The notes: generated by a model not told the origin, from the sequence alone. A stretch of 64,000 nt of DNA from SZUA-309 sp965215995 (GCA_965215995.1 OZ244128.1:5518001-5582000); one strand, 5' to 3'. Shown: positions 1 through 9,998, numbered from the stretch's first letter. Numbers and translations: made by a program.

Positions 1-395
1 TGCACTCCATCGCCAGACTGGCCGAGCTGCTGCGTGAGAACGGCAATGCGAAGGGTCTGATTACGGCCAACGGGGGCTATCTGACCAAGCATGCCTTTGG
101 TGTTTACTCGGCCACCCCACCCGCACAGCCGTTCCAGCATCAGGATGTGCAGGCGGAGGTGGACCAGATACCGCTGCGTGAGGCATTAGAGGTACACAAC
201 GGCGCCGCCGTCCTGGAAAGCTACACGGTCATGTACACGGGCGAGACGCCCACGATCGGTTACATCAGCGCCCTGACCGACGATGGGCGCCGGACGCTGG
301 CAACAACGGAAGATGGCGAAGTGCTCGCGGCCATGGTCACGGAAGAGTTCTGCGGTAAGTCGGTGCAGCTCAAGGACAAGGTGGCAAGCTTCTAG
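1..395 (+). CDS. Thiolase-family acetyl-CoA acetyltransferase, C-terminal fragment
   Basis: Only the last 131 codons are in the window; the reading frame is open to the left edge (first full codon at position 3). The visible part contains the late thiolase stretch ITANGGYLTKHAFGVYS, followed by a small beta-rich extension of about 70 residues ending in KDKVASF. That layout matches the bacterial thiolase-like/acetyl-CoA acetyltransferase proteins of about 500 residues that carry an extra C-terminal domain. The nucleophilic cysteine and most of the fold lie upstream, so substrate and activity cannot be judged. It could be a degradative thiolase or a lipid-transfer-like thiolase homologue. It runs in the same direction as the RDD gene that follows 31 bp later. 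Confidence 0.72.
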   Translation, partial: HSIARLAELLRENGNAKGLITANGGYLTKHAFGVYSATPPAQPFQHQDVQAEVDQIPLREALEVHNGAAVLESYTVMYTGETPTIGYISALTDDGRRTLATTEDGEVLAAMVTEEFCGKSVQLKDKVASF

Positions 396-426
396 TCTGC
401 CCCGCTGACCTCACCTGAGGCGAGCG

Positions 427-867
427 ATGCCTGTGGAAGAAAGCACGGAGATGCCGCTGCCGGCAGGTTTTTTCCGCCGTCTGGCCGCCATGGTCTACGA
501 CGCGCTGTTGGTCGCCGCGATTCTCATCACCACCATCACGCTGGTCGTGGTCCTGACCAATACCACCGTTGCCCAGGCGAACGTGCTCGGTCTCCTCTTT
601 CTGGAGTCCTTTGCCTTCTTTGCTTATTTCTGGATCTTTCGGGGTCAGACGCTCGGCATGCTCGCCTGGCGCCTGTCTATCGTCACGGGCAGCGGCTACC
701 AGATGACCTTCAGCCAGGCCCTGTTGCGCTACTTCGGCGCGCTGATCAGCTTCGCCGCCTTAGGCCTTGGCTATTTCTGGATTCTGATCGACGCCCAGAA
801 ACGGGGTTGGCCGGATCTGATCTCGGACAGTCGCGTCCTGTTCACACCGAAATCCAGATCAGCGTAA
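427..867 (+). CDS. RDD family inner-membrane protein
   Basis: A 146-residue protein with the RDD family layout. The N-terminal stretch PAGFFRRLAAMVYDALL holds the Arg and the later Asp that name the family. Two hydrophobic segments follow (about residues 22-45 and 55-75), then the conserved G-x-T-x-G-M-x-x-W-R motif (GQTLGMLAWRL, about 76-86), then a third membrane segment. The biochemical role of most RDD proteins is unknown; some have been linked to ion or solute transport. The ATG at 427 follows a weak GAGG-like element. Its 3' end overlaps the convergent lptG by 9 bp. Confidence 0.85.
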   Translation: MPVEESTEMPLPAGFFRRLAAMVYDALLVAAILITTITLVVVLTNTTVAQANVLGLLFLESFAFFAYFWIFRGQTLGMLAWRLSIVTGSGYQMTFSQALLRYFGALISFAALGLGYFWILIDAQKRGWPDLISDSRVLFTPKSRSA

Positions 868-1938
868 CCGGCCGAGCCCCCAGGCACCGAGTCCCCAGCA
901 GGCGAGAATCGGCAGCGCCACCGCGATCGGTGCAGGCAGGTCGTAGACCATGCTCATGGGGGCGAACAGATCCTGCATGTATTTGAATCCCAAACCCGCG
1001 AACACCCCGACAGACAATCTAACCCCCATCCCCACTTCCCTGAGCGGTCCGAGAATGAACCCGAGTGCCAGAAGCGCAAGGCCGAGGACGGACAGCGGTT
1101 GCAGGATCTTGCTCCAGAAGGCGAGCTCGTAGACGCTGGTATTGAGTCGTTCCCGGTCCATGTACTCGATCTGCCGGTGCAGATCTTCCAGAGAGAGCTT
1201 ACGCGGCTCCACCAGCACCCGGACCGTCAGCAGGCGTGGATCCACCTGACCGTCCCAACGCTGCGTTGGCAGCTGGCGGGTGAGGTTTTCCAACTCGCCG
1301 ATGCGGGTCTCCGCCACCTCGTGCAGGACCCAGTGCGCGTCGCTACCAGGCCGGTATTCTGCCCGGCTCGCAGTCACCGTGCGCACGAGCCGGTTGTCTC
1401 CGTCGTACCAGAATTGCAGCACATCAAGAAGCTCGCCGTTCTGACCCAGGCTGCTGACCCGCATGTTCATCAGGCCTTCCCGATACCAGTAACCGCGGGT
1501 TGCGTGCTTTGCTGCCCGCTCACTCATGGCTTCGGCTTTGAAAACCTCCGCCTGCTCTTCACCTTTCGGCGCCACCCACTCGCCCAGCCCGAAGCCGAAC
1601 AGAAAGATGAGAACCGCCGGCCAGGCTACACCGAGATAAATCCTGCCGGGAGAGACACCGGCGGTCCGGAAGATCACGATTTCGGATCGTGATGCCAGCG
1701 AGCCAAGGCCAATGAGCGAGCCGAGAAAGACCACGTAAGGAAGCACCTCGTAGATTCGGCGCGGTATGGTCAGCGCCACATAGATGAGCATTTCACTCAC
1801 CAGATAGCCCGCGTCATCCTCACGCAACTCTTCCAGCATGGCGAACAGGCTCATGAGCCCGAGGAAGGCCAGCAGCACGACCCCGATGGCCATGAGCACC
1901 GCAGTGCCGATATAGATGTCCATCCTGAGTATGCGCAT
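859..1938 (-). CDS. lptG: LPS export ABC transporter permease LptG
   Basis: LptG is one of two inner-membrane permeases that, with LptF and the LptB ATPase, extract lipopolysaccharide and pass it to LptC and the periplasmic bridge. The protein has 359 residues, typical for the family, with membrane segments near the N-terminus and in the last 90 residues around a periplasmic beta-jellyroll. The coupling-helix region reads SLASRSEIVIFRTAGVS, the family signature. I chose the ATG at 1938 (MRILRMDIYIG); the open frame runs 25 codons further but that part overlaps lptF and is not LptG-like. The start shares one base with the lptF stop (TGATG), so the pair is probably translationally coupled. Confidence 0.95.
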   Translation of the reverse strand: MRILRMDIYIGTAVLMAIGVVLLAFLGLMSLFAMLEELREDDAGYLVSEMLIYVALTIPRRIYEVLPYVVFLGSLIGLGSLASRSEIVIFRTAGVSPGRIYLGVAWPAVLIFLFGFGLGEWVAPKGEEQAEVFKAEAMSERAAKHATRGYWYREGLMNMRVSSLGQNGELLDVLQFWYDGDNRLVRTVTASRAEYRPGSDAHWVLHEVAETRIGELENLTRQLPTQRWDGQVDPRLLTVRVLVEPRKLSLEDLHRQIEYMDRERLNTSVYELAFWSKILQPLSVLGLALLALGFILGPLREVGMGVRLSVGVFAGLGFKYMQDLFAPMSMVYDLPAPIAVALPILACWGLGAWGLGRLR

Positions 1939-3008
1939 CAGGCACTGGCCGGATGGTTCGAGGATTTCAGCAGCACCACGCCGGTTACCAGGAAGACGGC
2001 GTGAACCAGCCACATGCCAAACTCGGCGGGCAGTTGGCCGTCACTGATCGCATTCCGGTTGAAGACGATGGCTGCATAGTAGGCGACGAACAGCCCGAGT
2101 CCGGGTACCAACCTGGCGAAACGACCGTCCCGTGGTTTTGTTCTCGCAACGCCCACCGAGACCAACCCGCCGACCAGCACCACCAGCGGTAGCGCCAGCC
2201 GGAAATGAAGCTCGGCAAGCGCTTCCGGGTCGCCACGTGCTCTCAATACCGGTGTCGCGATCGTCTCGATGCCAGGTTGCCGTTGCCGGAGCCCGTCTTC
2301 CAGCCGTTGCTGCAGACGACCGAAGGACACCACCTGGTAGTCTGCCCGGCCCGCCTCGCCGAGATAGCGGTGTCCGTCGGTAAGCACCAGATAGCGGGTG
2401 CCTGTTACTTTGTCCACACGCTGCCCACCGGTTTCGGCGCGGACGGTCATCGGGGCAGCGTCGTTACCCATTTCCGCGAGGAAAACCCCTTCGAGTGAAT
2501 CACCCGCAGCACTGATGGCGTCGGCGTAGGTCACCCGCTGGCCCCGGTAGTAGATGTGGAACACACCGGGCGTGAGGAGACTGAACTCCGAGTTTTCTGC
2601 CTGCTCATCGAGAAACTCGGTTAGCCGATGATCGAATTCCGGCGCCAGATAGAGGCTGAAGTAGCCAACCACGGCGGCAACCAACAACGCCGGCAGGGCC
2701 AGCCAACGCAAGAGCCTTCCGGGCCCTACCCCGCCACCGCGCAGCACGACGAACTCACTCTCTGCGTGAAGCCGGCCCAGCGTCAGCAGCAATGCCAGAG
2801 ACCAGGCGAATGGCATCAAGAGCTGTAAGAAACCCGGCAAGCGGAAATAGAGGATCTTGAAGATGCTGTCCGCGGCGTACTTGCCGAGGGCTGCATCCTG
2901 CAGATAACTGATGAAACGACCACCGATAGTCACCGTCAGAAGCACAGCGGTAACTGAGACCAGCACGAGGAGGAGTTCCCGGTTGATATAGCGGGCAGCT
3001 ACTGCCAT
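1938..3008 (-). CDS. lptF: LPS export ABC transporter permease LptF
   Basis: LptF is the partner permease of LptG in the LptB2FG complex of the inner membrane. The 356-residue protein starts MAVAARYINRELL and has membrane segments at about residues 12-34, 50-75 and 92-118. A periplasmic jellyroll (about 130-250) follows, then three C-terminal helices. The stretch RLHAESEFVVLRGGGVG matches the family coupling region. The gene is divergent from pepA with 146 bp between the starts, the arrangement known in E. coli and Pseudomonas. Confidence 0.95.
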   Translation of the reverse strand: MAVAARYINRELLLVLVSVTAVLLTVTIGGRFISYLQDAALGKYAADSIFKILYFRLPGFLQLLMPFAWSLALLLTLGRLHAESEFVVLRGGGVGPGRLLRWLALPALLVAAVVGYFSLYLAPEFDHRLTEFLDEQAENSEFSLLTPGVFHIYYRGQRVTYADAISAAGDSLEGVFLAEMGNDAAPMTVRAETGGQRVDKVTGTRYLVLTDGHRYLGEAGRADYQVVSFGRLQQRLEDGLRQRQPGIETIATPVLRARGDPEALAELHFRLALPLVVLVGGLVSVGVARTKPRDGRFARLVPGLGLFVAYYAAIVFNRNAISDGQLPAEFGMWLVHAVFLVTGVVLLKSSNHPASA

Positions 3009-3154
3009 TGAAGATTCCGGCCCTGGTCTGAGTCTGCCTCATGCCCCCATAGCTGAGGGAGGCACGGAGCCCTGTCTGTGGTTTCACTAACGGGTGTCAT
3101 TTCGCCTAGAATTGCGCGCCAACCAGGACGTCCCAGAGGCTCATCGGCGCGATT

Positions 3155-4612
3155 ATGAAGTATTCGACCACCACCAGCACCCTGGCGGAGGCCAGAACCG
3201 ATTGTCTGATTGCCGCGCTCGGCCAATGCAAGCGAATCGCCGGCCAGCAGGGTGCCGGCCGCTTCTTCAGGGCAGCCACCACCGACTTTGAAGACAAGGC
3301 AGGCAAGACACTGCTGGTCAGCCTCGGCACGTCGAGCCCGATCAAACGTATGCTCGTGGTGGGCGGGCTGAAAGGCAGCGTCACTCCAGGTGACTTCAAC
3401 AAGGCAATAAAAAGCGCTGCCACAGCGCTTTCCGCAGCCAAGGCGAAGAGCGCGCTCTGGGCTTTGAACGGCATCGGCGTAAAAGGCAAAGATCCGTACT
3501 GGAAGACCATGTCCAGCATCAGCGCGCTGAATGACACCTTCTATGCATTCAATCTCTACAAGAGTTCCGCCGTCACCCCGGCGACGCTGAAGACCGTTAC
3601 CCTGCATGCGGACGCGAGAAGCCGCGCCAACGTCGCCCGGGCGGTGCGGCATGGCCAGGCAGCAGGTGCCGGCCTCGACTGGGCCCGCGATCTGGGCAAC
3701 CAACCACCAAACATCTGCAATCCCAGCTTCCTCCTCAAGGAAGCGCGCAAGCTGTCGAGAAAACCGAAGGTCAGCGTCTCCGCCCTCGATGAGAAGAAGA
3801 TGAGCGATCTGGGCATGGGCGCGTTCGTGGCTGTCACCCAGGGCAGCAGCACCCCGGGCAAGATGATCATCATCCGCTACAACGGTGCCAAGAAGGCCAG
3901 CGCCGAGCCCATCGTGCTGATCGGTAAAGGCATCACCTTCGATACCGGCGGCATCAGCATCAAACCATCCGCCAACATGCACGAGATGAAGTGGGACATG
4001 TGCGGTGCGGCAACGGTGATGGGCACCACCCGCGCCGCCATCGAAGCCAGGTTGCCGATCAATCTGATCACAATCGTCGCGGCGGCGGAAAACATGCCCA
4101 GCGGCAAGGCGACCCGCCCCGGCGACATCGTCACCACCTCTTCCGGTAAAACGGTGGAAATCCTGAACACCGATGCAGAAGGACGCCTCGTGCTCTGCGA
4201 TGCCATCACCTACGCCGCTCGCTTCAAACCCAAAGCCGTGATCGACGTGGCCACCCTCACAGGTGCCTGCATCGTCGCGCTCGGCTCGCACGCTACCGCA
4301 GTCTATGCCAATGACGACGATCTCGGTGATGCCCTGATCGACGCGGGCGAGTACAGTGGCGACCGCGGCTGGCGCATGCCGCTGTGGGACGAGTACCAGC
4401 CGGCGCTGAAGAGCCAGTTCGCAGATATGGCGAACATCGGCAGCGGCGGTGCCGGCTCCGTGACCGCGGCCTGTTTCCTTTCCAGATTCGCCGAGGACAT
4501 GCGCTGGGCCCACCTGGATATCGCCGGCACAGCGTTTCCGCGTGGCCCCCAGAACGGCGCAACCGGCCGACCGGTCGGCATGCTGTTCCGTTACCTCATA
4601 GAGCAATCCTGA
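3155..4612 (+). CDS. pepA: Leucyl aminopeptidase (M17 family, PepA)
   Basis: A cytosolic two-metal aminopeptidase that removes N-terminal residues from peptides; in E. coli PepA also binds DNA in Xer recombination and regulates carAB. The 485 residues comprise an N-terminal macro-like domain (about 1-160) and the catalytic domain. The M17 signature NTDAEGRL is at residues 338-345 and supplies the metal-binding Asp and Glu and the bicarbonate-site Arg. Further metal ligands lie in KGITFDTGG. The lysine- and alanine-rich N-terminal half is normal for the family. It is the first gene of pepA-holC-hypothetical-valS. Confidence 0.96.
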   Translation: MKYSTTTSTLAEARTDCLIAALGQCKRIAGQQGAGRFFRAATTDFEDKAGKTLLVSLGTSSPIKRMLVVGGLKGSVTPGDFNKAIKSAATALSAAKAKSALWALNGIGVKGKDPYWKTMSSISALNDTFYAFNLYKSSAVTPATLKTVTLHADARSRANVARAVRHGQAAGAGLDWARDLGNQPPNICNPSFLLKEARKLSRKPKVSVSALDEKKMSDLGMGAFVAVTQGSSTPGKMIIIRYNGAKKASAEPIVLIGKGITFDTGGISIKPSANMHEMKWDMCGAATVMGTTRAAIEARLPINLITIVAAAENMPSGKATRPGDIVTTSSGKTVEILNTDAEGRLVLCDAITYAARFKPKAVIDVATLTGACIVALGSHATAVYANDDDLGDALIDAGEYSGDRGWRMPLWDEYQPALKSQFADMANIGSGGAGSVTAACFLSRFAEDMRWAHLDIAGTAFPRGPQNGATGRPVGMLFRYLIEQS

Positions 4613-4636
4613 TTGAGCAGGCCTGATCGGTAGCCA

Positions 4637-5083
4637 GTGACCAGAATCGACTTCTACATTCTTCAGGACGTCCATCTGGCGGCGCAACGACGGTTCGCCT
4701 GCCGGCTGGCCACGCGTGCGCTCTCCGGAAAAACCGCGCAGCGGGTAGTCCTGCACCTGGCTGACGAGCCGGCCGCGAAGGAACTGGACGAGCTCCTCTG
4801 GCACTATCCGGACAAACGTTTTGTCCCGCACAGCCTGCAGGGCGAGACCGGCGACAAAGATGCCCCGGTGCTGATCTCCTGGCAGGAGCCATCGCACTAC
4901 GATGGCGTGCTGGTGAACCTCTCCGCCGAGGTACCTGAGTTTTTCACTCGCTTTCAGCGGGTGATGGAAGTGGTCGTTGGGGAAACCAGAGACCAGGGAC
5001 GGGAGCGGTATCGCTTCTACCGCCATCGAGGCTATCCCCTGTACGATCACAGGATGGAAGATTGGGAAACCGCGGCACCATGA
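4637..5083 (+). CDS. holC: DNA polymerase III chi subunit
   Basis: Chi connects the clamp loader, through psi (HolD), to single-strand binding protein at the replication fork. The 148-residue product starts RIDFYIL, the usual HolC opening, and includes LLWHYPDKRFVPH, a conserved segment of the family, with length as expected. The start is GTG at 4637, 24 bp after pepA. Its stop overlaps the next start as ATGA. A candidate HolD partner lies at 29923-30501. Confidence 0.93.
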   Translation: MTRIDFYILQDVHLAAQRRFACRLATRALSGKTAQRVVLHLADEPAAKELDELLWHYPDKRFVPHSLQGETGDKDAPVLISWQEPSHYDGVLVNLSAEVPEFFTRFQRVMEVVVGETRDQGRERYRFYRHRGYPLYDHRMEDWETAAP

Positions 5084-5700
5084 AGAAATCCGACGAGAAG
5101 AAGCCCGACGCCGACAACAACGACCCCGACGAGCTGCTCGGCGACCTGGAATCCATCAAGGAACTCCTGGACGAGGAAGAGGATGACGGGCAGACCACTG
5201 CCAAGAGCCCACTCGATGTGCCGCTGCTCGACGACATGGTCGAGGGTGCCTACACGCTGGATGACTCAGACTCGCTGCTGTCTGCCTCGCCGGCTCTGGG
5301 GGGCGGACGTCGCCCGCGCACGTCTCCTGCGCCGGCTAAGGACGAGTCCGGGAGCAAGTATCTCAGCGAAGATCTGTTCGACACCCTGCTCGGTGACAGA
5401 TGGAAATCGTCCGCTTCGGACATTCTCACCGAAGCAAGAGGCGCCATTGAAGCCCACCGGAATGATTGGACCCCGGAAGACACTGACGAGCTCAACGCCG
5501 CACTACGTGTGCGTATCGATGAGACCTTGACCGAGTGGCTGAAAGAGACGGTAAAGGCACGGATGAACGAACTGCACGCGGTGCTCCTGGAAACCGCGGA
5601 AGCCACCATCGATGAGAAGGTCCAGGCGCTCATCGAAGCTCGACGCGCAGAGATGGAAGACGAGCTCGGCAACCGGCCTCGACCAGAACCCGACCACTGA
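5080..5700 (+). CDS. Conserved hypothetical acidic protein between holC and valS
   Basis: A 206-residue soluble protein without a signal peptide or membrane segment. The first 60 residues are very acidic and probably disordered (Asp/Glu/Lys-rich, with DELLGDLESIKELLDEEE). A linker follows, then an alpha-helical C-terminal half of about 90 residues with many charged residues that looks coiled-coil-like. I chose ATG at 5080, which overlaps the holC stop as ATGA, rather than an upstream TTG at 5062. An unnamed gene of this kind also sits between holC and valS in Pseudomonas, so it is a conserved neighbour, not a spurious frame. Function unknown; a link to chi or the clamp loader is only a contextual guess. 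Confidence 0.8.
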   Translation: MKKSDEKKPDADNNDPDELLGDLESIKELLDEEEDDGQTTAKSPLDVPLLDDMVEGAYTLDDSDSLLSASPALGGGRRPRTSPAPAKDESGSKYLSEDLFDTLLGDRWKSSASDILTEARGAIEAHRNDWTPEDTDELNAALRVRIDETLTEWLKETVKARMNELHAVLLETAEATIDEKVQALIEARRAEMEDELGNRPRPEPDH

Positions 5701-5733
5701 GCTGATCGATCACATCTAAGTAGACCAGAACCC

Positions 5734-8511
5734 ATGGACAGCAGTTTCGATCCGCACAGCATTGAGCAATCCCTCTACGATGAGTGGGAGAAGGCCGGTT
5801 ACTTCGCCCCGGAAGGCAACGGAACCCCCTACTGTATCGTCATTCCGCCGCCCAACGTCACGGGCAGCCTGCACATGGGCCATGCCTTTCAACACACGCT
5901 GATGGATGCCCTGATCCGCTACCACCGTATGAAAGGCGACCGTACGCTCTGGCAGATGGGCACCGACCACGCCGGTATCTCCACCCAGATGCTGGTGGAG
6001 CGGCAGCTCAACGCTGAAGGAAAGACCCGCCACGACGTGGGCCGGGATGCCTTTGTCGACCGGGTCTGGGAATGGAAGCAGGAATCCGGCGGTAACATCT
6101 CGCAGCAGCTGCGCCGCATGGGTTCGTCACTGGACTGGTCCCGTGACCGCTTCACGCTGGATGATGGATTCTCTCGTGCAGTGCTGGAAGTGTTCGTCCG
6201 GTTGTTCGATGAGGGGCTCATCTATCGCGGCAAGCGTCTGGTCAACTGGGATCCAGCACTCGGCACGGCTATCTCCGATCTGGAGGTGGAAAACAGCGAA
6301 GAAGATGGAAGGCTCTGGCACTTCCGTTATCCCTTGAGCAACGGCGCAACCACGGAAGACGGCAAAGACTATCTGGTGGTGGCCACCACCCGTCCGGAAA
6401 CCATGCTCGGCGACACAGCGGTGGCCGTGCATCCGGACGACGAACGCTATCAGGCGCTGGTCGGCTCCACCGTTACCCTGCCGTTGGTTGGCCGGGAGAT
6501 CCCCATCATCGCCGACGACTACGTGGATCGGGAGTTCGGCACCGGCTGCGTGAAGATCACCCCCGCCCACGACTTCAACGACAACGAGATGGGGGCCCGG
6601 CACGATCTCGAGCTGATCAACATCATGGCGCCGGATGCGAGCCTCAACGACAACGTGCCGAAAGCCTATCGCAGCCTGGATCGCTTCGAGGCCCGGGAAA
6701 AAGTCGTCGCCGATCTGGATGCTCTGGGTCTGCTGGAGAAGGTCGAACCGCACAAGCTCATGGTGCCGCGCGGTGACCGCTCCGAGGCAGTGATCGAGCC
6801 TCTGCTGACCGATCAGTGGTTCGTGAAGATCCAGCCACTGGCCGATCCGGCCATCGAAGCAGTGGAAAACGGCGACATCGAGTTCATCCCCAAGCAGTAC
6901 GAGAACGTCTACTTCTCCTGGATGCGCAACATCCAGGACTGGTGCATTTCCCGCCAGCAATGGTGGGGGCATCAGATTCCTGCCTGGTACGACGAGTTGG
7001 GCAACGTCTACGTCGGCCGGAACGAGCAGGAAGCCAGGGAGAAAAACGGCCTCGCCAAAGAGGTGAACCTGCGCCAGGATGAAGACGTTCTGGAAACCTG
7101 GTTCTCCTCGGCGCTCTGGACCTTCGCCACCCTCGGCTGGCCGGAAGACACGGAAGAGTTATCTCAGTTTCACCCTACCGACGTGCTCGTCACCGGCCAT
7201 GACATCATCTTCTTCTGGGTCGCCCGGATGATCATGATGACCCTGAAGTTCACCGGCCAGATTCCGTTCGAGAAGGTCTACATCCACGGGCTGGTCCGGG
7301 ACGCGGAAGGTCAGAAAATGTCCAAGACCCGGGGTAACGGGCTCGACCCCCTGGATCTGGTCGACGGCATCAGTCTGGAAGAACTGGTGGCCAAGCGCAC
7401 GACCAACCTTACCCAACCGCAGATGGCTGCAGAGATCGAGAAGCAGACTCGACGGGATTTCCCCGAAGGCATACCCTCCTACGGCACGGATGCGCTGCGC
7501 TTCACCTACTGTGCGCTGGCCAGCACCGGGCGGGACGTGCGATTCGATCTGGCAAGAATCGAAGGTTACCGCAACTTCTGTAACAAGCTCTGGAACGCCG
7601 CCCGGTACGTGCTGATGAACTGCGCTGAGGCGGAGCTGAAAGGTGAGGCCACCGAGAGCCTGGCAGACCGCTGGATCTGCTCCAGAACCAGAACCATGCT
7701 GGAAGATGCGGAGCGGGCCATCGATACCTACCGGTTCGATATGTATGCCAACACCGTCTACGAGTTCGCCTGGCATGAGTACTGCGACTGGTACCTGGAG
7801 CTGACCAAGCCCCTGCTCTGGGATGAGACGGCCTCGCAAGCGGAACTGCGTGGCACGCGCAAGACGTTGCTCAGCACGCTGGAGTGTCTGCTTCGCGCGG
7901 CACACCCGATCATGCCGTTCATCACTGAATCCATCTGGCGGGAAGTCGCCCCACTGCTCGACAATCACGGTGTCACCATCATGCAGCAGCCGTTCCCCGA
8001 GCAAGCCGAATATGCCCGAGACGAAGAAGCCGATTCGGCAATCGAATGGTTGAAAGGCGTGATCGAGGGACTGAGGAACATCCGTGGCGAGGCGAACATC
8101 AAACCGAGTCAGGACATCACCGTGCTCCTGCAGGATGGCGATGACAATGATCGTCACCTGGCCGAGGCAAACGGCACGCTGCTCAAACGCCTGGCCAAAG
8201 TCACCTCCATAGACTGGCTCGCCACCGATGACGCGCCCCCTCCCAATGCACTGGCCCTGGTGGGTGATCTGAAGGTGATGGTGCCACTGGCTGGCTTGAT
8301 CGACGTGGGCGCGGAGCGCACCCGGCTGCAGAAAGAGGTCGATCGGCTGAAGAAGGATCTGTCGAGGATCGAAGACAAGCTCGGCAACGAAAGCTTCATC
8401 GCCAAGGCACCGGCAGATGTCGTGAGCAAGGAACGCCAGAAAGCCGAGGGCGCGCGGGCTGCCCTGGCCGTGCTGGCAGAGCAACTGGATGGGTTGCAGG
8501 AGCTGGAGTAA
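5734..8511 (+). CDS. valS: Valyl-tRNA synthetase
   Basis: Class I synthetase that charges tRNA-Val and hydrolyses mischarged Thr-tRNA. The HIGH motif appears as HMGH at residues 47-50 after PPNVTGSL, and the KMSKS loop as KMSKT at 528-532. The CP1 editing domain (about 200-345) contains TTRPETMLGDTAVAVHP. The anticodon-binding domain and the C-terminal coiled coil that grips the tRNA (about 855-920, heptad-like Lys/Glu/Leu) are complete. Length 925 is within the usual range. Confidence 0.97.
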   Translation: MDSSFDPHSIEQSLYDEWEKAGYFAPEGNGTPYCIVIPPPNVTGSLHMGHAFQHTLMDALIRYHRMKGDRTLWQMGTDHAGISTQMLVERQLNAEGKTRHDVGRDAFVDRVWEWKQESGGNISQQLRRMGSSLDWSRDRFTLDDGFSRAVLEVFVRLFDEGLIYRGKRLVNWDPALGTAISDLEVENSEEDGRLWHFRYPLSNGATTEDGKDYLVVATTRPETMLGDTAVAVHPDDERYQALVGSTVTLPLVGREIPIIADDYVDREFGTGCVKITPAHDFNDNEMGARHDLELINIMAPDASLNDNVPKAYRSLDRFEAREKVVADLDALGLLEKVEPHKLMVPRGDRSEAVIEPLLTDQWFVKIQPLADPAIEAVENGDIEFIPKQYENVYFSWMRNIQDWCISRQQWWGHQIPAWYDELGNVYVGRNEQEAREKNGLAKEVNLRQDEDVLETWFSSALWTFATLGWPEDTEELSQFHPTDVLVTGHDIIFFWVARMIMMTLKFTGQIPFEKVYIHGLVRDAEGQKMSKTRGNGLDPLDLVDGISLEELVAKRTTNLTQPQMAAEIEKQTRRDFPEGIPSYGTDALRFTYCALASTGRDVRFDLARIEGYRNFCNKLWNAARYVLMNCAEAELKGEATESLADRWICSRTRTMLEDAERAIDTYRFDMYANTVYEFAWHEYCDWYLELTKPLLWDETASQAELRGTRKTLLSTLECLLRAAHPIMPFITESIWREVAPLLDNHGVTIMQQPFPEQAEYARDEEADSAIEWLKGVIEGLRNIRGEANIKPSQDITVLLQDGDDNDRHLAEANGTLLKRLAKVTSIDWLATDDAPPPNALALVGDLKVMVPLAGLIDVGAERTRLQKEVDRLKKDLSRIEDKLGNESFIAKAPADVVSKERQKAEGARAALAVLAEQLDGLQELE

Positions 8512-8730
8512 GCGGCCTGTCTGACGCATCGTCGGGAACTGTCACTGCTTCTGCAGATGTAGTCATATCAGCAACGCTATCAGCTGCGAACGAAGCGAAC
8601 GAACTGAATCAACCTGCTCACTTCTCCCCCGCAGAAAAGTCACGAAAAAAGAGCTTGCACCGGGCAAGAAAATACCGAAAATTGCGCCACCTTTTTCTGA
8701 GCCCCGGCTTGATTTTGATAGCACACCGAC

Positions 8731-9990
8731 ATGGCTGGCACTCTTCGCTCTCTGCGGAGCTTGCTGCTCTCCGTGGCCGTACTGCTTGCTGGTCACGGAC
8801 TCCAGCTCACGCTCCTTCCCCTTAAGGCTCAGGACCTCGGTTGGTCCAGCGGCCTCATTGGCCTTACCGGTTCCGCCTATTATCTGGGATTCATTCTCGG
8901 ATGCATCTACGTACCCGCGCTCATCCGGAGCGTGGGTCATGCACGCGTTTACTCGGCAGCCGTGGCGATTGCCGTGTCGGCTCTGCTGCTCGCTTCCATC
9001 CTGGAGCAGCTTACGTCGTGGTTGGTGCTTCGTGCCCTGACAGGCTGGAGCTTGGCTTGCCTTTATACGGTCGTCGAGAGCTGGCTGAACGAAGCCGTGG
9101 ACAACGCGCGCCGCGGCACGGTGATGGCCATCTATACGGTAATCTCACTAGGTGCGATGGCCATCGGGCAGTTGTTCGTGGACATCGACGGCGTGACCTT
9201 CGCTGACCTCTTCGTCATCGGCGCTTTGCTGATCGTTATGGCCACCATTCCCGTTGCGCTCACGCGCACCAGCCAGCCAACGCCGCCGACCGACATTACC
9301 TTCGACTGGCGCGTGGTATGGAACGCGTCAAGTGTCGGTTCCGTTTGTGCCGGTTTGTCCGGCATGGTCATGGGCTTGCTCTGGAGCCTCGGAGCCGTTC
9401 ACGCAAGCGAGTTGCTGGGTGATCCGAGCGCCGGAGCTCGCTTCGTCATGGCGGCCGTGATCGGCGGATTGCTGGCACAGTTCCCGGTCGGACGCGCCTC
9501 CGATCTTCTCGACCGGCGCTGGATGATCCTGCTGTTGGCGGGCGTCGGCCTCACGGGTGCTGCGTTGAGCTGGTTTATACCGGTTACGGAGGACCAGCTG
9601 TTCATCACAGCATTCCTCTACGGGGCCGCAGCGATGCCCATGTACTCGATCAGCGTGGCGCACGCCAACGACAACGCCCGGGGTCGTTTCCTGCCGATTG
9701 CCAGCGGCATGCTGCTGGCAAACGCCGTAGGCGCGGTGCTCGGCCCCCTGGTATTTAACGTATGCCTGACGTTGGGTTGGAACAACGGTTTCACGGGCAT
9801 CATCGCCGCGGCCTTTGCCTGCTGTCTGGTCTGGACACTGCTACGGCTCCGGGCCCACGAGGTGTCCCGCGATTACTTCGAGCCCTTCCAGCCACTTCCT
9901 AAGACCACACCGGAGATCGTAAGCCTAGATCCGCGGCTGGACGACGAGCTTGATGAGCATACCGACGAGAAGGCGGTCCGTGACTACTGA
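8731..9990 (+). CDS. MFS transporter (YcaD-like)
   Basis: A 419-residue permease with twelve predicted membrane helices and the usual central cytoplasmic loop near residues 185-205. The segment TVVESWLNEAVDNARRG is typical of the YcaD-like subfamily of the major facilitator superfamily. A hydrophilic tail of about 40 residues ends the protein. The substrate cannot be predicted. The gene follows a 219-bp gap after valS and converges on the oxidoreductase gene with 8 bp between stops. Confidence 0.85.
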   Translation: MAGTLRSLRSLLLSVAVLLAGHGLQLTLLPLKAQDLGWSSGLIGLTGSAYYLGFILGCIYVPALIRSVGHARVYSAAVAIAVSALLLASILEQLTSWLVLRALTGWSLACLYTVVESWLNEAVDNARRGTVMAIYTVISLGAMAIGQLFVDIDGVTFADLFVIGALLIVMATIPVALTRTSQPTPPTDITFDWRVVWNASSVGSVCAGLSGMVMGLLWSLGAVHASELLGDPSAGARFVMAAVIGGLLAQFPVGRASDLLDRRWMILLLAGVGLTGAALSWFIPVTEDQLFITAFLYGAAAMPMYSISVAHANDNARGRFLPIASGMLLANAVGAVLGPLVFNVCLTLGWNNGFTGIIAAAFACCLVWTLLRLRAHEVSRDYFEPFQPLPKTTPEIVSLDPRLDDELDEHTDEKAVRDY

Positions 9991-9998
9991 GGCAGGTG

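Noticed and set aside
2999..5050. Minus-strand 683-codon open frame opposite pepA and holC
   Set aside because: It lies antisense to two clear genes, has low-complexity His/Gly/Ala/Arg-rich text and no family motif; such frames are common in GC-rich DNA.
7159..8529. Minus-strand 456-codon open frame opposite valS
   Set aside because: Antisense to conserved valS; composition (Gln/Val/Gly/His-rich) is typical of a reverse-complement shadow.
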